Notes: a model not told the origin generated them from the sequence alone. A stretch of 5,059 nt of DNA from Deltaproteobacteria bacterium (GCA_030640695.1 DAOWIX010000072.1:1-5059), one strand, 5' to 3'. Positions 1 to 5,059 are shown, numbered from the stretch's first letter. Numbers and translations: made by a program.

Positions 1-123
1 AGCAGAGATTACGACGACGTCATGCGTGTTGTATCCCCAGAGAATCCAATTCTGTTCCGCTCCGGGGGGTAGTCCGGACGCGCTCACAGAACCTCCACTT
101 GGCCCATAGATTACCGTAGCCAT
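1..123 (-). CDS. N-terminal part of an unrecognised protein, cut by the window edge
   Basis: Reading from an ATG at 121-123 to the left edge gives 41 open codons, starting MATVIYGPSGGSVSASG and containing NWILWGYNTHDVVV. The alternating hydrophobic and polar residues with two tryptophans suggest a beta-rich domain, but I do not recognise the family. There is no signal peptide. A GAAGAG stretch lies about 4-9 bases before the ATG and could serve as a weak ribosome binding site. The gene points the same way as its neighbours and starts 96 bases after the acetyltransferase stop. Its stop codon and most of its length are outside the window, so its function cannot be stated. It could still be a chance ORF, but the glycine/serine/tryptophan-rich composition reads like protein. 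Confidence 0.5.
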   Translation of the reverse strand, partial: MATVIYGPSGGSVSASGLPPGAEQNWILWGYNTHDVVVISA

Positions 124-182
124 TTTCTCTTCAATTTTTAAGGGGAGTTTCATATTTAAAAAGTTTAAGTTTAAAATTTAGT

Positions 183-197
183 CCCAAACCCAAACCC
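183..197. repeat. Short (CCCAAA)2CCC tandem repeat
   Basis: The plus strand reads CCCAAACCCAAACCC, so the minus strand has three G3 tracts spaced by TTT. It lies in the AT-rich spacer (124-219) between the acetyltransferase stop and the start of the next gene. Next to it is an AT-rich stretch (about 150-182) with AAGTTTAAGTTT, which could hold a promoter for the gene at 1-123, although no clear -35/-10 pair is visible. Three G tracts are one short of an intramolecular G-quadruplex. No function is claimed. Confidence 0.4.
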
Positions 198-219
198 AAC
201 TAAAAAGTAAGGTAATTTT

Positions 220-717
220 TTAACAATTGGCTTTTTTGAACTCTGGCTGATACTTCACGGTTCCTTGTACAGTAGTTAAAGACCCTTTTCGTAGTTCGAG
301 GACCATGAAACTCTCGTCAGCTTGATACTCATTGCCAAGACCATATATGCCTGCACGCTTGAAACCAAAACGTGAGTAATAGCCAGGATCACCAAGCAGC
401 ACACACCCTAACGCCTTAATTTCTTTCAATTCGTTTAACGCACGCTCCATGAGTTTAGACCCTAAGCCTTTCTTCTGATGTATTGGAGCTACTGATATTG
501 GCCCTAATCCATACCATCCATTAGCACCATCAGATATTGAAACTGGCGATACAGCAACATGACCAACTGTCTTTCCATCAATTTCGACAACGAGTGAAAC
601 TGATAATTTCCCAGCGTTCCTCAACGCTTCAATAATGCATTGTTCCGTATGATCACTATGTGGAGAATCCTTAAAAGCTTCTTCAGTTATATTTCTAATT
701 CCATTTCTATCTCTCAA
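220..717 (-). CDS. GNAT-family N-acetyltransferase, YhbS-like
   Basis: This is a cytoplasmic GCN5-related acetyltransferase that would transfer an acetyl group from acetyl-CoA to an amine; the substrate is unknown. From the TTG at 717 it is 165 residues. Visible signatures are SPHSDHTEQ (18-26), the strand VGHVAVSPVSI (51-61), GWYGLGPISVAP (67-78), the acetyl-CoA pyrophosphate loop QKKGLG (81-86, the Q/RxxGxG motif) and LGDPGYYSRFGFKRAG (108-123), followed by a final ADESFMVLEL strand. This order is typical of the YhbS-like group (COG3153). The only standard start codon is the TTG, and it has no good ribosome binding site. The frame stays open 7 codons further, to an ATA preceded by AAGGAG, giving the family-like start (M/I)NIRPEN, so the true protein is probably 172 residues (220-738). 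The gene looks more AT-rich than leuC/leuD (sampled 60-base blocks about 40-47% GC against 53-63%), which suggests acquisition. Confidence 0.9.
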   Translation of the reverse strand: MRDRNGIRNITEEAFKDSPHSDHTEQCIIEALRNAGKLSVSLVVEIDGKTVGHVAVSPVSISDGANGWYGLGPISVAPIHQKKGLGSKLMERALNELKEIKALGCVLLGDPGYYSRFGFKRAGIYGLGNEYQADESFMVLELRKGSLTTVQGTVKYQPEFKKANC

Positions 718-735
718 ATTTTCAGGTCGAATATT

Positions 736-750
736 TATACGAAACTCCTT
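736..750 (-). promoter_or_regulatory. Strong ribosome binding site facing an ATA codon
   Basis: On the minus strand AAGGAG (745-750) is followed by a six-base spacer TTTCGT and then ATA (736-738), in frame with the acetyltransferase. The next codons give NIRPEN, which fits the usual MxIRPE opening of this family. A TAA stop lies two codons upstream of the AAGGAG, and there is no ATG, GTG or TTG between that stop and the TTG at 717. The arrangement indicates that translation starts, or used to start, at 738. ATA is either a rare non-standard start, a mutated ATG or a sequencing error. Confidence 0.6.
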
Positions 751-755
751 TCTTT

Positions 756-821
756 ACCAGCCATCCACCGAACTATTGTTGGAACGAACAACGCCCCTTC
801 TGGTCTGGTGGATGTGCTGGT
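756..821. repeat. 66-base imperfect hairpin in the spacer between hydrolase and acetyltransferase genes
   Basis: ACCAGCCATCCACC (756-769) is complementary to GGTGGATGTGCTGGT (807-821) over 14 pairs, with one bulged base at 815. The pairing extends inward weakly (770-775 with 801-806), and an inner mini-stem TTGTT/AACAA (776-780 with 787-791) closes a six-base loop. It occupies most of the 109-base gap between the hydrolase stop and the TTG at 717. There is no T-run on either side, so it is not a standard intrinsic terminator. The position and the bulged long stem recall integron attC sites, but no GTTRRRY core is present. It could also be a degenerate repeat or an RNA processing or stability element. 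Confidence 0.5.
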
Positions 822-826
822 TCGGC

Positions 827-1342
827 TCAAAGTGCCTCTACAGAGGGGACAAGTGCTACCCGTGTCGATACGGCATTAAGGGCTATATTGTGGATCATCT
901 CATCCACTGTCGTACAACAATCAGGGAGAATAGTAACCTTATACTTCTCTGCCGATTTCGAGATGGCAGTATGTGTGACACAGTTTTGAGTCATCATACC
1001 ACAGACAAGTATTTCTTTGATCTTCCAACCCGTGAGAGTCTCCTCGAGGTTGGTCTCAACGAAGCTGTCCGCGAACTTTTTGACAACCATAGGTGCGTCG
1101 GGCGCTGCTTGTAGAATCTGTGGATGAATAGCAGCCCCTTCGGTTCCTTGATTAAAAAAGGGTGCAATCCCCATTTTGGGATCAGCAATATGCTGAACAT
1201 GTATGACGGCGATGCCTTTGCTTTGGGCCTCCTTGATAACCGCCTTGATGTTGCTGAGGGTGGTTTCCGTGTTCCATAGAGGAAACTTCCCACCGGGGAA
1301 ATAGTCATTTTGTAGATCGATAAGCAGTAGTGCTTTCTTCAT
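827..1342 (-). CDS. Isochorismatase-family cysteine hydrolase
   Basis: A cytoplasmic alpha/beta hydrolase of 171 residues, the usual length for the family that includes nicotinamidase, N-carbamoylsarcosine amidase and isochorismatase. The catalytic triad is visible: Asp9 in LLIDLQNDYF, Lys88 in VVKKFADSF and Cys121 in CGMMTQNCVTHTA. The MMTQNCV/PDCCTT layout is typical of small hydrolases of this superfamily; the substrate (an amide, or the vinyl ether of isochorismate) cannot be told from sequence. The protein looks complete, ending in the normal helix HNIALNAVSTRVALV. The start is supported by GGAG (1348-1351) five bases before ATG. No NAD-synthesis or siderophore genes lie beside it, so there is no context for a nicotinamidase or siderophore role. 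It lies upstream of the acetyltransferase in the same direction and could be co-transcribed with it. Confidence 0.92.
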   Translation of the reverse strand: MKKALLLIDLQNDYFPGGKFPLWNTETTLSNIKAVIKEAQSKGIAVIHVQHIADPKMGIAPFFNQGTEGAAIHPQILQAAPDAPMVVKKFADSFVETNLEETLTGWKIKEILVCGMMTQNCVTHTAISKSAEKYKVTILPDCCTTVDEMIHNIALNAVSTRVALVPSVEAL

Positions 1343-1589
1343 GCCTTCTCCTTTGTTTATCCGTTAAGCAACAAACGACCAAGGGTAACCCGCCGCACTG
1401 GCTGCTCGGATAGGCCGGGAAACTGTTCGCGGTCTGCGTTTACCCGATGGTTCGATCATCTTGATGCTATTGCTACTTAAATGCCAAGCCGAAAAAAACA
1501 CCGATGAGTAGAAAAAGGCGGGGATAATTAATCTTGTCGGCAGATTGTTCGGTCGTAATTTTTTTCTTTGTTTTCATAATGCTCATGGT
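1343..1589. other. 247-base stretch without a firm gene
   Basis: It holds the hydrolase ribosome binding site (1348-1351), a GC-rich block (about 1380-1440) inside AT-richer flanks, and a small minus-strand ORF (listed separately). In the GC-rich block the minus strand is open for about 30 codons in one frame, ending at a TAA at 1357-1359 and reading ...EQFPGLSEQPVRRVTLGRLLLNG. It has no convincing start and I do not recognise it, so it may be a fragment of a lost gene. Short complementary pieces (GGGTAA near 1383, TTACCC near 1440) do not form a convincing stem. No promoter or terminator can be called with confidence. Confidence 0.45.
1473..1577 (-). pseudogene. Possible small membrane peptide or truncated gene start
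   Basis: An ATG at 1575-1577 opens 34 codons ending in TAG at 1473-1475; an in-frame ATG at 1584-1586 would add three residues. The product has a lysine-rich head (MKTKKKITTEQSADK) and a single hydrophobic segment, YPRLFLLIGVFFGLAF, at the end, followed by one lysine. This resembles either a one-pass small membrane protein or the first transmembrane segment of a larger membrane protein whose remainder is gone; the FLLIGVFFGLAF pattern is vaguely like the start of DUF2142 proteins, which is only a guess. It is in frame with the preceding long ORF, one codon after its TAA. The ribosome binding site is weak (GAG five bases before the ATG). It lies next to likely mobile-element debris, which favours a remnant. 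Confidence 0.3.
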
Positions 1590-2927
1590 TTATTCGACAA
1601 CGGTCCGCCATTTGTTCCGGTTTGGTGTCATGGGCTCAGGCGACCCTTCCGCAAAGGGCGCAATTCCTCTACTGGTCGGGGTCAAAGAATTTATTTTCGC
1701 TCTGACCCAGTTGCGAGGTACGGTCCCGTTACGACACTGAAGAGCACTGCCGTACTCACCTGCAAATGCTGAATCAAGCTTGTCAGTTAGTTGGGTTTTA
1801 CTGAAACTTAGGGTACCAGGAAGCTCTCTCTGGTTGTTGATCCACTCTTTCTGAATACAATGCGCTTCGGTTTCACGGTTAAACTTATCGAACTTCTGAC
1901 CATTTTTGAACTGGATGAAATGGATGTACTCATGGACATATGAAGAGGCCAGGAAAAGGATGTTAAAGGAAAAAGCCTGTCGGCACAGGAACATGTCAGC
2001 ATAGAGCCCACTTACGCCCTTTAGTTTACTGTAAGTTGTATAATCGTCCATGTCGATGTCAAACTCTTTCGGGGTACTTAAACTATATTTTTTTGCGGCA
2101 TAAGCAAAGAGGCGGAGATAACCCTCGCGGCTATCGTCGAAGATAAAGGTTGCTACTCGAGACAGCGGGCCATTGCCGGGCGGTCTCACTGTTGTTGCTT
2201 GTGAAAGCGTATGTTGGGTTGCTCCGGTAAGGAGATGATCGATTTCATCGTCCGACCATGCGGCGGAGTCGAAGGGGACTCGTTTAAACGGAAAGGCGAC
2301 CTTAGTCTTAATGGTGTGGGTTCTGGTTTTATCCTTTATGCGGATCTCTGTTTTGATGGTTGCGGTCATTTTAAAGAAGAGGATATCTTTGATCGGATCT
2401 CGGGTCAGTGTGGAGTCAGAAACAATTTCGTGTCTGATGCCCGCTTGGTGTCCCGCTCCCGAAGCGCTATTGTGGTGGGATATACCTTGATTGCCGAAGG
2501 GGAGGTCGATATTTTGGAGAATGGAGGGACGTTGGTGGCGTTGTAAAGAAGCTAGGCAGAACTGGGCATAGTCAACAAAGATCAGCAGGTTGGTCTTGGG
2601 ATCTCCTCCCTGGTTGATGATGTGGGCCTGATTGCCGACATAGTAGATCTTTACTTTAAAATGTAGTGATTTCGGTGCGGATTTTTGCTTGTCATCGTAT
2701 TCCCGGCTGAGCATTTTTCGCAGCTCACCAGTTAGGTCAAGATCGGATAGCTTGGCATCACTTTGTTTATCCGAACCTTTACTGGTGCTGCTGATAGTGA
2801 AATGGGACGGCTTGAACTCTCCCGACCAGATGCCGGACAGGTTGGGGGCTGCCCAAAGCTTGGTGGGGTTTTGCAAAAGGACCAATAAGGTTGTCGCGAA
2901 AAGAAGGGCAAGGGATTTTTTCAACAT
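1590..2927 (-). CDS. Exported protein with HEXXH motif, putative zinc metallopeptidase of unknown family
   Basis: A 445-residue ORF. Residues 1-26 form a standard signal peptide (KK, then LALLFATTLLVLL, then LWA before APNLSG), so the product is exported to the periplasm or beyond. The mature N-terminus starts NLSGIWSGEF, as in many secreted beta-rich domains. Near the C-terminus, SSYVHEYIHFIQF (328-340) contains HEXXH at 332-336, and ETEAH (352-356) supplies a glutamate 18 residues after the second histidine (E354), the pattern of a gluzincin-type zinc site. No named family is recognised. The start is supported by AGGAG (2936-2940) eight bases before ATG. The frame is continuous, with no visible frameshift. 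The last ~45 residues, from about GTVPRNWVRAK, are proline/arginine-rich, lie over the GGGTCA/TGACCC motif and look like foreign sequence, so the original C-terminus was probably different. It sits 140 bases downstream of asd, in the same direction, with no functional link visible. Confidence 0.75.
   Translation of the reverse strand: MLKKSLALLFATTLLVLLQNPTKLWAAPNLSGIWSGEFKPSHFTISSTSKGSDKQSDAKLSDLDLTGELRKMLSREYDDKQKSAPKSLHFKVKIYYVGNQAHIINQGGDPKTNLLIFVDYAQFCLASLQRHQRPSILQNIDLPFGNQGISHHNSASGAGHQAGIRHEIVSDSTLTRDPIKDILFFKMTATIKTEIRIKDKTRTHTIKTKVAFPFKRVPFDSAAWSDDEIDHLLTGATQHTLSQATTVRPPGNGPLSRVATFIFDDSREGYLRLFAYAAKKYSLSTPKEFDIDMDDYTTYSKLKGVSGLYADMFLCRQAFSFNILFLASSYVHEYIHFIQFKNGQKFDKFNRETEAHCIQKEWINNQRELPGTLSFSKTQLTDKLDSAFAGEYGSALQCRNGTVPRNWVRAKINSLTPTSRGIAPFAEGSPEPMTPNRNKWRTVVE
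1679..1708. repeat. Inverted-repeat motif GGGTCA...TGACCC, possible mobile-element debris
   Basis: GGGTCA (1679-1684) and TGACCC (1703-1708) are perfect six-base inverted repeats around an 18-base AT-rich centre containing AATTTATTTTCGCTC. From memory, closely similar 'GGGTCAGAGC(A/G)AAAATAAATT' strings recur in many environmental genomes near transposase remnants and dispersed repeats. It falls inside the 3' end of the metallopeptidase-like ORF and suggests an insertion there. No transposase gene, target duplication or full element ends can be seen in the window. Confidence 0.35.
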
Positions 2928-2999
2928 GTCCTAAACTCCTTTATGGCTGAATTGGGAACCCTCTTGTTAATTTAAGTTTGGCTTCGTCTATCCGCCACT

Positions 3000-3013
3000 G
3001 GGGTCATAACCCC
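3000..3013. other. Short GC-rich hairpin between asd and the exported-protein gene
   Basis: GGGGT (3000-3004) and ACCCC (3009-3013) can form a five-base stem with a CATA loop, about 55 bases after the asd stop in the direction of transcription. No T-run follows on the minus strand, so an intrinsic terminator cannot be claimed. The rest of the 140-base spacer shows only the ribosome binding site of the next gene at 2936-2940. Confidence 0.25.
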
Positions 3014-3067
3014 CACGACAATGCAACACATGTAACCGCAAAGTCCGGGGTTGAGCTCAAAAGTAAT

Positions 3068-4093
3068 TTAGAGATATTCGCGGATCAAAATTTCGGCGAT
3101 CTGAACGGCGTTAAGGGCTGCACCTTTGCGAATGTTGTCGGCGACGACCCAGAGGTTGATACCGTTAGCAATCGATTCATCCTCACGAATTCGACCGACC
3201 AGAGTGGCATCCTGAGCCGCAGCATTGATAGCTAAAGGGTAGCTGTTTTGTGAGAGATCATCGACAAGTTCGACACCTGGGGCTCTCTCCATGAGCTCGC
3301 GGACCTCTTCAACCGATATCTTCTCATCGGTCTCGATATTGATCGATTCGGAATGGCTGAAAAAGACGGGCACGCGGACTGCAGTTGCGGTCACACCGAT
3401 GCTGTCATCGGCAAAGATCTTTTTAGTCTCACGAACCATCTTCATCTCTTCCTTCGTATAGCCATTCTCAAGAAAGACATCAATATGGGGTAGACAATTG
3501 AAAGCGATCTGATGGGGATAGACATTAACCGGCAATTCCGTCTCCTGGTTAAAAAGAGCAAACACCTGTTTTTCAAGTTCATCAATCGCTTTTTTACCGC
3601 TGCCGGAAACCGCCTGATAAGTTGAGACAACAACCCGGCGAATACCGACAGCATCGTAGATCGGCTTTAAGGCAACCACCATCTGAATGGTTGAGCAATT
3701 GGGATTGGCAATAATTCCCCGAGCCCGAAAATCGGCGATAGCACCAGGATTGACTTCAGGTACAACCAGGGGAACATCAACATCCATGCGAAAGGCGTTG
3801 GTATTATCAATCACCACTGCACCACTGGCAGCGGCCGCCGGGGCAAAAACCTCACTGATTGAGCCACCAGCCGAAAAGAGAGCTATATCAACCCCGTCAA
3901 AAGAGTCCTCAGTGAGTTCCTCAACTACATATTCGGCCCCCTTGAACTCATAGGTTTTACCAACCGAATTGACCGAAGCTAAAAGTTTCAGTTGAGCCAC
4001 GGGAAAATCCCGCCCTTCAAGGGTGGCTATAATCTCATTGCCAACCGCACCGGTAGCACCAACCACGGCAACATTATACCCTGCTTTGTTCAT
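3068..4093 (-). CDS. asd: Aspartate-semialdehyde dehydrogenase
   Basis: Cytoplasmic enzyme that reduces L-aspartyl-4-phosphate to L-aspartate-4-semialdehyde with NADPH, the branch point to lysine/diaminopimelate, threonine and methionine. It has 341 residues, normal for the family. The N-terminal Rossmann fold carries VVGATGAVG (10-18) for NADP binding. The catalytic cysteine is Cys133 in ANPNCSTIQM, SGSGKKAIDELEKQ (163-176) is the conserved segment after it, and Arg240 and His247 in RVPVFFSHSES are the substrate-binding arginine and general-base histidine. The C-terminal NLWVVADNIRKGAALNAVQIAE is also typical. All key residues are present, so it should be active. GGAG (4100-4103) lies six bases before ATG and fixes the start. 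It follows leuD by 149 bases; leuB, often found between the two, is absent. Whole-protein similarity looks closest to Geobacter/Desulfuromonas enzymes (from memory). Confidence 0.97.
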   Translation of the reverse strand: MNKAGYNVAVVGATGAVGNEIIATLEGRDFPVAQLKLLASVNSVGKTYEFKGAEYVVEELTEDSFDGVDIALFSAGGSISEVFAPAAAASGAVVIDNTNAFRMDVDVPLVVPEVNPGAIADFRARGIIANPNCSTIQMVVALKPIYDAVGIRRVVVSTYQAVSGSGKKAIDELEKQVFALFNQETELPVNVYPHQIAFNCLPHIDVFLENGYTKEEMKMVRETKKIFADDSIGVTATAVRVPVFFSHSESINIETDEKISVEEVRELMERAPGVELVDDLSQNSYPLAINAAAQDATLVGRIREDESIANGINLWVVADNIRKGAALNAVQIAEILIREYL

Positions 4094-4147
4094 CTGTTAC
4101 TCCGTAAGTGACTAATTTCTGAAAATTTATCATAAAAAACAAGATTT

Positions 4148-4202
4148 TTACACCACGAAGACACGAAGAAAAGGGTTTCATCTTCGTGTCTTCGTGGTGT
4201 AA
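4148..4202. repeat. Perfect 22-bp-arm palindromic repeat (CACCACGAAGACACGAAG type)
   Basis: The arms 4148-4169 and 4181-4202 are exact reverse complements over 22 bases around an 11-base loop (AAAGGGTTTCA). Each arm contains an eight-base unit, TCTTCGTG, repeated twice in tandem (4181-4188 and 4189-4196 in the right arm). From memory, this string is a common dispersed repeat in genomes of environmental bacteria, including Deltaproteobacteria. It lies in the leuD-asd spacer. In leuD-to-asd RNA it would form a very stable stem. The nearest U-rich stretch (TTGTTTTTT) begins about nine bases after the stem, so a role as terminator or attenuator is possible but not typical. It could also be a MITE/REP-like element or an RNA stabiliser. 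Confidence 0.9.
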
Positions 4203-4242
4203 TAGAATTTGGGTTGCGGGCAAGGCCAGCATTAGTAATTTT

Positions 4243-4737
4243 TCATGCCAGACGTTTTCGCCAATGTTCCATAAGACCGCCATCATCAAGTAGTTTCTGC
4301 ATGAAGTCGGGAATCGGTTGGGATTTAAACTGCTGACCGCTGGTCAAATCCTCAATTGTACCGGCAGCCGAATTGATGGCGACCTCATGACCGGCATCGA
4401 TGGCAGCAGCGGCTTCGGCTGATTCAAGGATCAAAAGACCGGTGTTAAAAGCGTTACGATAAAATATCCGAGCAAAAGTCGGGGCAATAACGCAAGCTAC
4501 ACCAGCCGCCTTAATGGCGATCGGAGCGTGCTCACGAGAAGAGCCACAACCGAAATTTTTGCCGGCAACGATGATGTCGCCAGCCTTGACCTTGCCGGCA
4601 AAGCCGGTATCGGCATCCTCCATGCAGTGTTTAGCCAACTCCAGAGGATCCGAGGTATTAAGATAGCGCGCCGGAATGATAGCATCGGTGTCAATATCAT
4701 CGCCGAATTTCCAAGCTTTCCCTTGTATAGTATTCAT
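4243..4737 (-). CDS. leuD: 3-isopropylmalate dehydratase small subunit
   Basis: Small subunit of the cytoplasmic isopropylmalate isomerase, which with LeuC converts 2-isopropylmalate to 3-isopropylmalate in leucine synthesis. At 164 residues it belongs to the short LeuD type, shorter than the ~200-residue E. coli form. Conserved segments are the N-terminal KFGDDIDTDAIIPARYLNT (10-28), AGKNFGCGSSREHAPIAIKAAG (58-79), the main family motif, and ARIFYRNAFNTGL (89-101). The substrate-specificity loop reads YLNT (25-28), close to the YLRT reported for isopropylmalate isomerases rather than the forms reported for homoaconitases, so leucine synthesis is the best call. It starts one base after the leuC stop, with GAGG (4747-4750) inside the end of leuC nine bases before ATG, indicating translational coupling. 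leuB does not follow. Confidence 0.97.
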   Translation of the reverse strand: MNTIQGKAWKFGDDIDTDAIIPARYLNTSDPLELAKHCMEDADTGFAGKVKAGDIIVAGKNFGCGSSREHAPIAIKAAGVACVIAPTFARIFYRNAFNTGLLILESAEAAAAIDAGHEVAINSAAGTIEDLTSGQQFKSQPIPDFMQKLLDDGGLMEHWRKRLA

Positions 4738-4738
4738 T

Positions 4739-5059
4739 TCAAATTACCTCTTCCGGGGTGGCGATGCGGCCTAAGATGGCACTGGCAGCAGCGACTGCCG
4801 GGTTGCTCAGGTAGACCTCACTATCGGGATGGCCCATGCGGCCAACAAAGTTACGGTTAGTGGTCGCCACGGCCCGTTCACCGGCGGCGAGAATTCCCAT
4901 ATGGCCACCAAGACAGGGACCGCAGGTCGGCGGCGAAATCAGGGCTTCAGCATCAAGAAAAATCTCGGTCAAACCCTCTTTTATCATCTGCCGATAGACA
5001 TCCGGGGTTCCGGGAATAATCAGAAGGCGCATATAGGGTGCCGCTTTCCGGCCTTTTAG
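4739..5059 (-). CDS. leuC: 3-isopropylmalate dehydratase large subunit, C-terminal part
   Basis: The last 106 codons of leuC; the frame stays open to the right edge, so the start is outside the window and the internal ATG at 5030-5032 is not the start. LeuC is the [4Fe-4S]-cluster subunit of isopropylmalate isomerase. In this fragment PTCGPCLGG (44-52) carries two of the three cluster-binding cysteines (Cys46 and Cys49); the third should lie upstream, outside the window. ATTNRNFVGRMGHPDSEVYLSNPAVAAASA is the typical family ending, and the protein closes with GRIATPEEVI, as expected for the ~415-residue bacterial/archaeal short LeuC type. The stop TGA (4739-4741) is one base from the leuD start. 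An intact pair of subunits is expected. Confidence 0.97.
   Translation of the reverse strand, partial: LKGRKAAPYMRLLIIPGTPDVYRQMIKEGLTEIFLDAEALISPPTCGPCLGGHMGILAAGERAVATTNRNFVGRMGHPDSEVYLSNPAVAAASAILGRIATPEEVI

Noticed and set aside
183..197. G-quadruplex on the minus strand
   Set aside because: Only three G3 tracts are present within reach; a fourth is missing.
756..821. Canonical integron attC site
   Set aside because: No GTTRRRY or RYYYAAC core boxes flank the hairpin, and the spacers on the other sides of the neighbouring genes lack a similar stem.
776..1114. A 112-codon plus-strand ORF across the hairpin and hydrolase gene
   Set aside because: It is antisense to a clear isochorismatase-family gene with an intact catalytic triad; its cysteine/arginine-rich product looks like a shadow.
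1363..1369. GTTAAGC matching the attC core GTTRRRY
   Set aside because: A seven-base degenerate match; the region that should hold the rest of an attC is the hydrolase gene, and no partner core or stem is found.
2211..2546. A 111-codon plus-strand ORF
   Set aside because: It lies entirely inside the exported-protein gene on the opposite strand, with no ribosome binding site or recognisable motif.
2341..2600. Possible frameshift in the histidine/glutamine-rich middle of the exported protein
   Set aside because: Translating through the region keeps one open frame with sensible sequence on both sides (VDYAQFCL before, IKDILFFKMTATIKTEI after).
4148..4202. Standard intrinsic terminator after leuD
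   Set aside because: The stem is far longer than usual and no T-run follows directly on either strand; the U-rich stretch comes about nine bases later.
4074..4289. A 71-codon minus-strand ORF spanning the leuD end, the spacer and the asd start
   Set aside because: It only reads the palindrome in both arms (HHEDTK and SSCLRG) and overlaps leuD and asd out of frame; such ORFs over this repeat are spurious.

Overview
The window is a bacterial chromosomal segment in which every supported gene lies on the minus strand, so the genes read from the right edge to the left. The LeuC, LeuD and Asd proteins resemble those of Desulfuromonadales/Geobacter-type bacteria (former Deltaproteobacteria). The two-part short-type isopropylmalate isomerase and the abundant-type 'CACCACGAAGACACGAAG' hairpin repeat also fit an environmental bacterium of that kind. 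This placement is from memory of the families, not from a search.

Right third (3068-5059): amino-acid biosynthesis. The 3' end of leuC is followed one base later by leuD; together they encode the isopropylmalate isomerase of leucine synthesis. After a 149-base gap holding a perfect 22-bp-arm palindrome comes asd (aspartate-semialdehyde dehydrogenase), which feeds lysine, threonine and methionine synthesis. In many proteobacteria the order is leuC-leuD-leuB-asd; here leuB is missing and the palindrome sits in its place.

Middle (1343-3067): a gene for an exported protein with a signal peptide and an HEYIH metal-binding motif, probably an uncharacterised zinc metallopeptidase. Its last ~45 codons run into sequence that looks foreign (a GGGTCA/TGACCC inverted-repeat motif) and are probably not native. 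Downstream is a decayed-looking intergenic stretch with a 34-37-codon ORF that may be a small membrane peptide or a gene remnant.

Left third (1-1342): accessory genes, more AT-rich where sampled. They are an isochorismatase-family cysteine hydrolase, a YhbS-like GNAT acetyltransferase and the first 41 codons of an unrecognised protein. A 66-base imperfect hairpin lies between the hydrolase and the acetyltransferase. The acetyltransferase has an ideal ribosome binding site positioned in front of an ATA codon, where the family would have ATG.

No rRNA, tRNA, CRISPR array, complete insertion sequence or clear intrinsic terminator was seen. No single new multi-gene system is evident. The most notable points are the missing leuB with a repeat in its place, the ATA start, the unclassified HExxH exported protein with a hybrid tail, and the structured spacer between the accessory genes.
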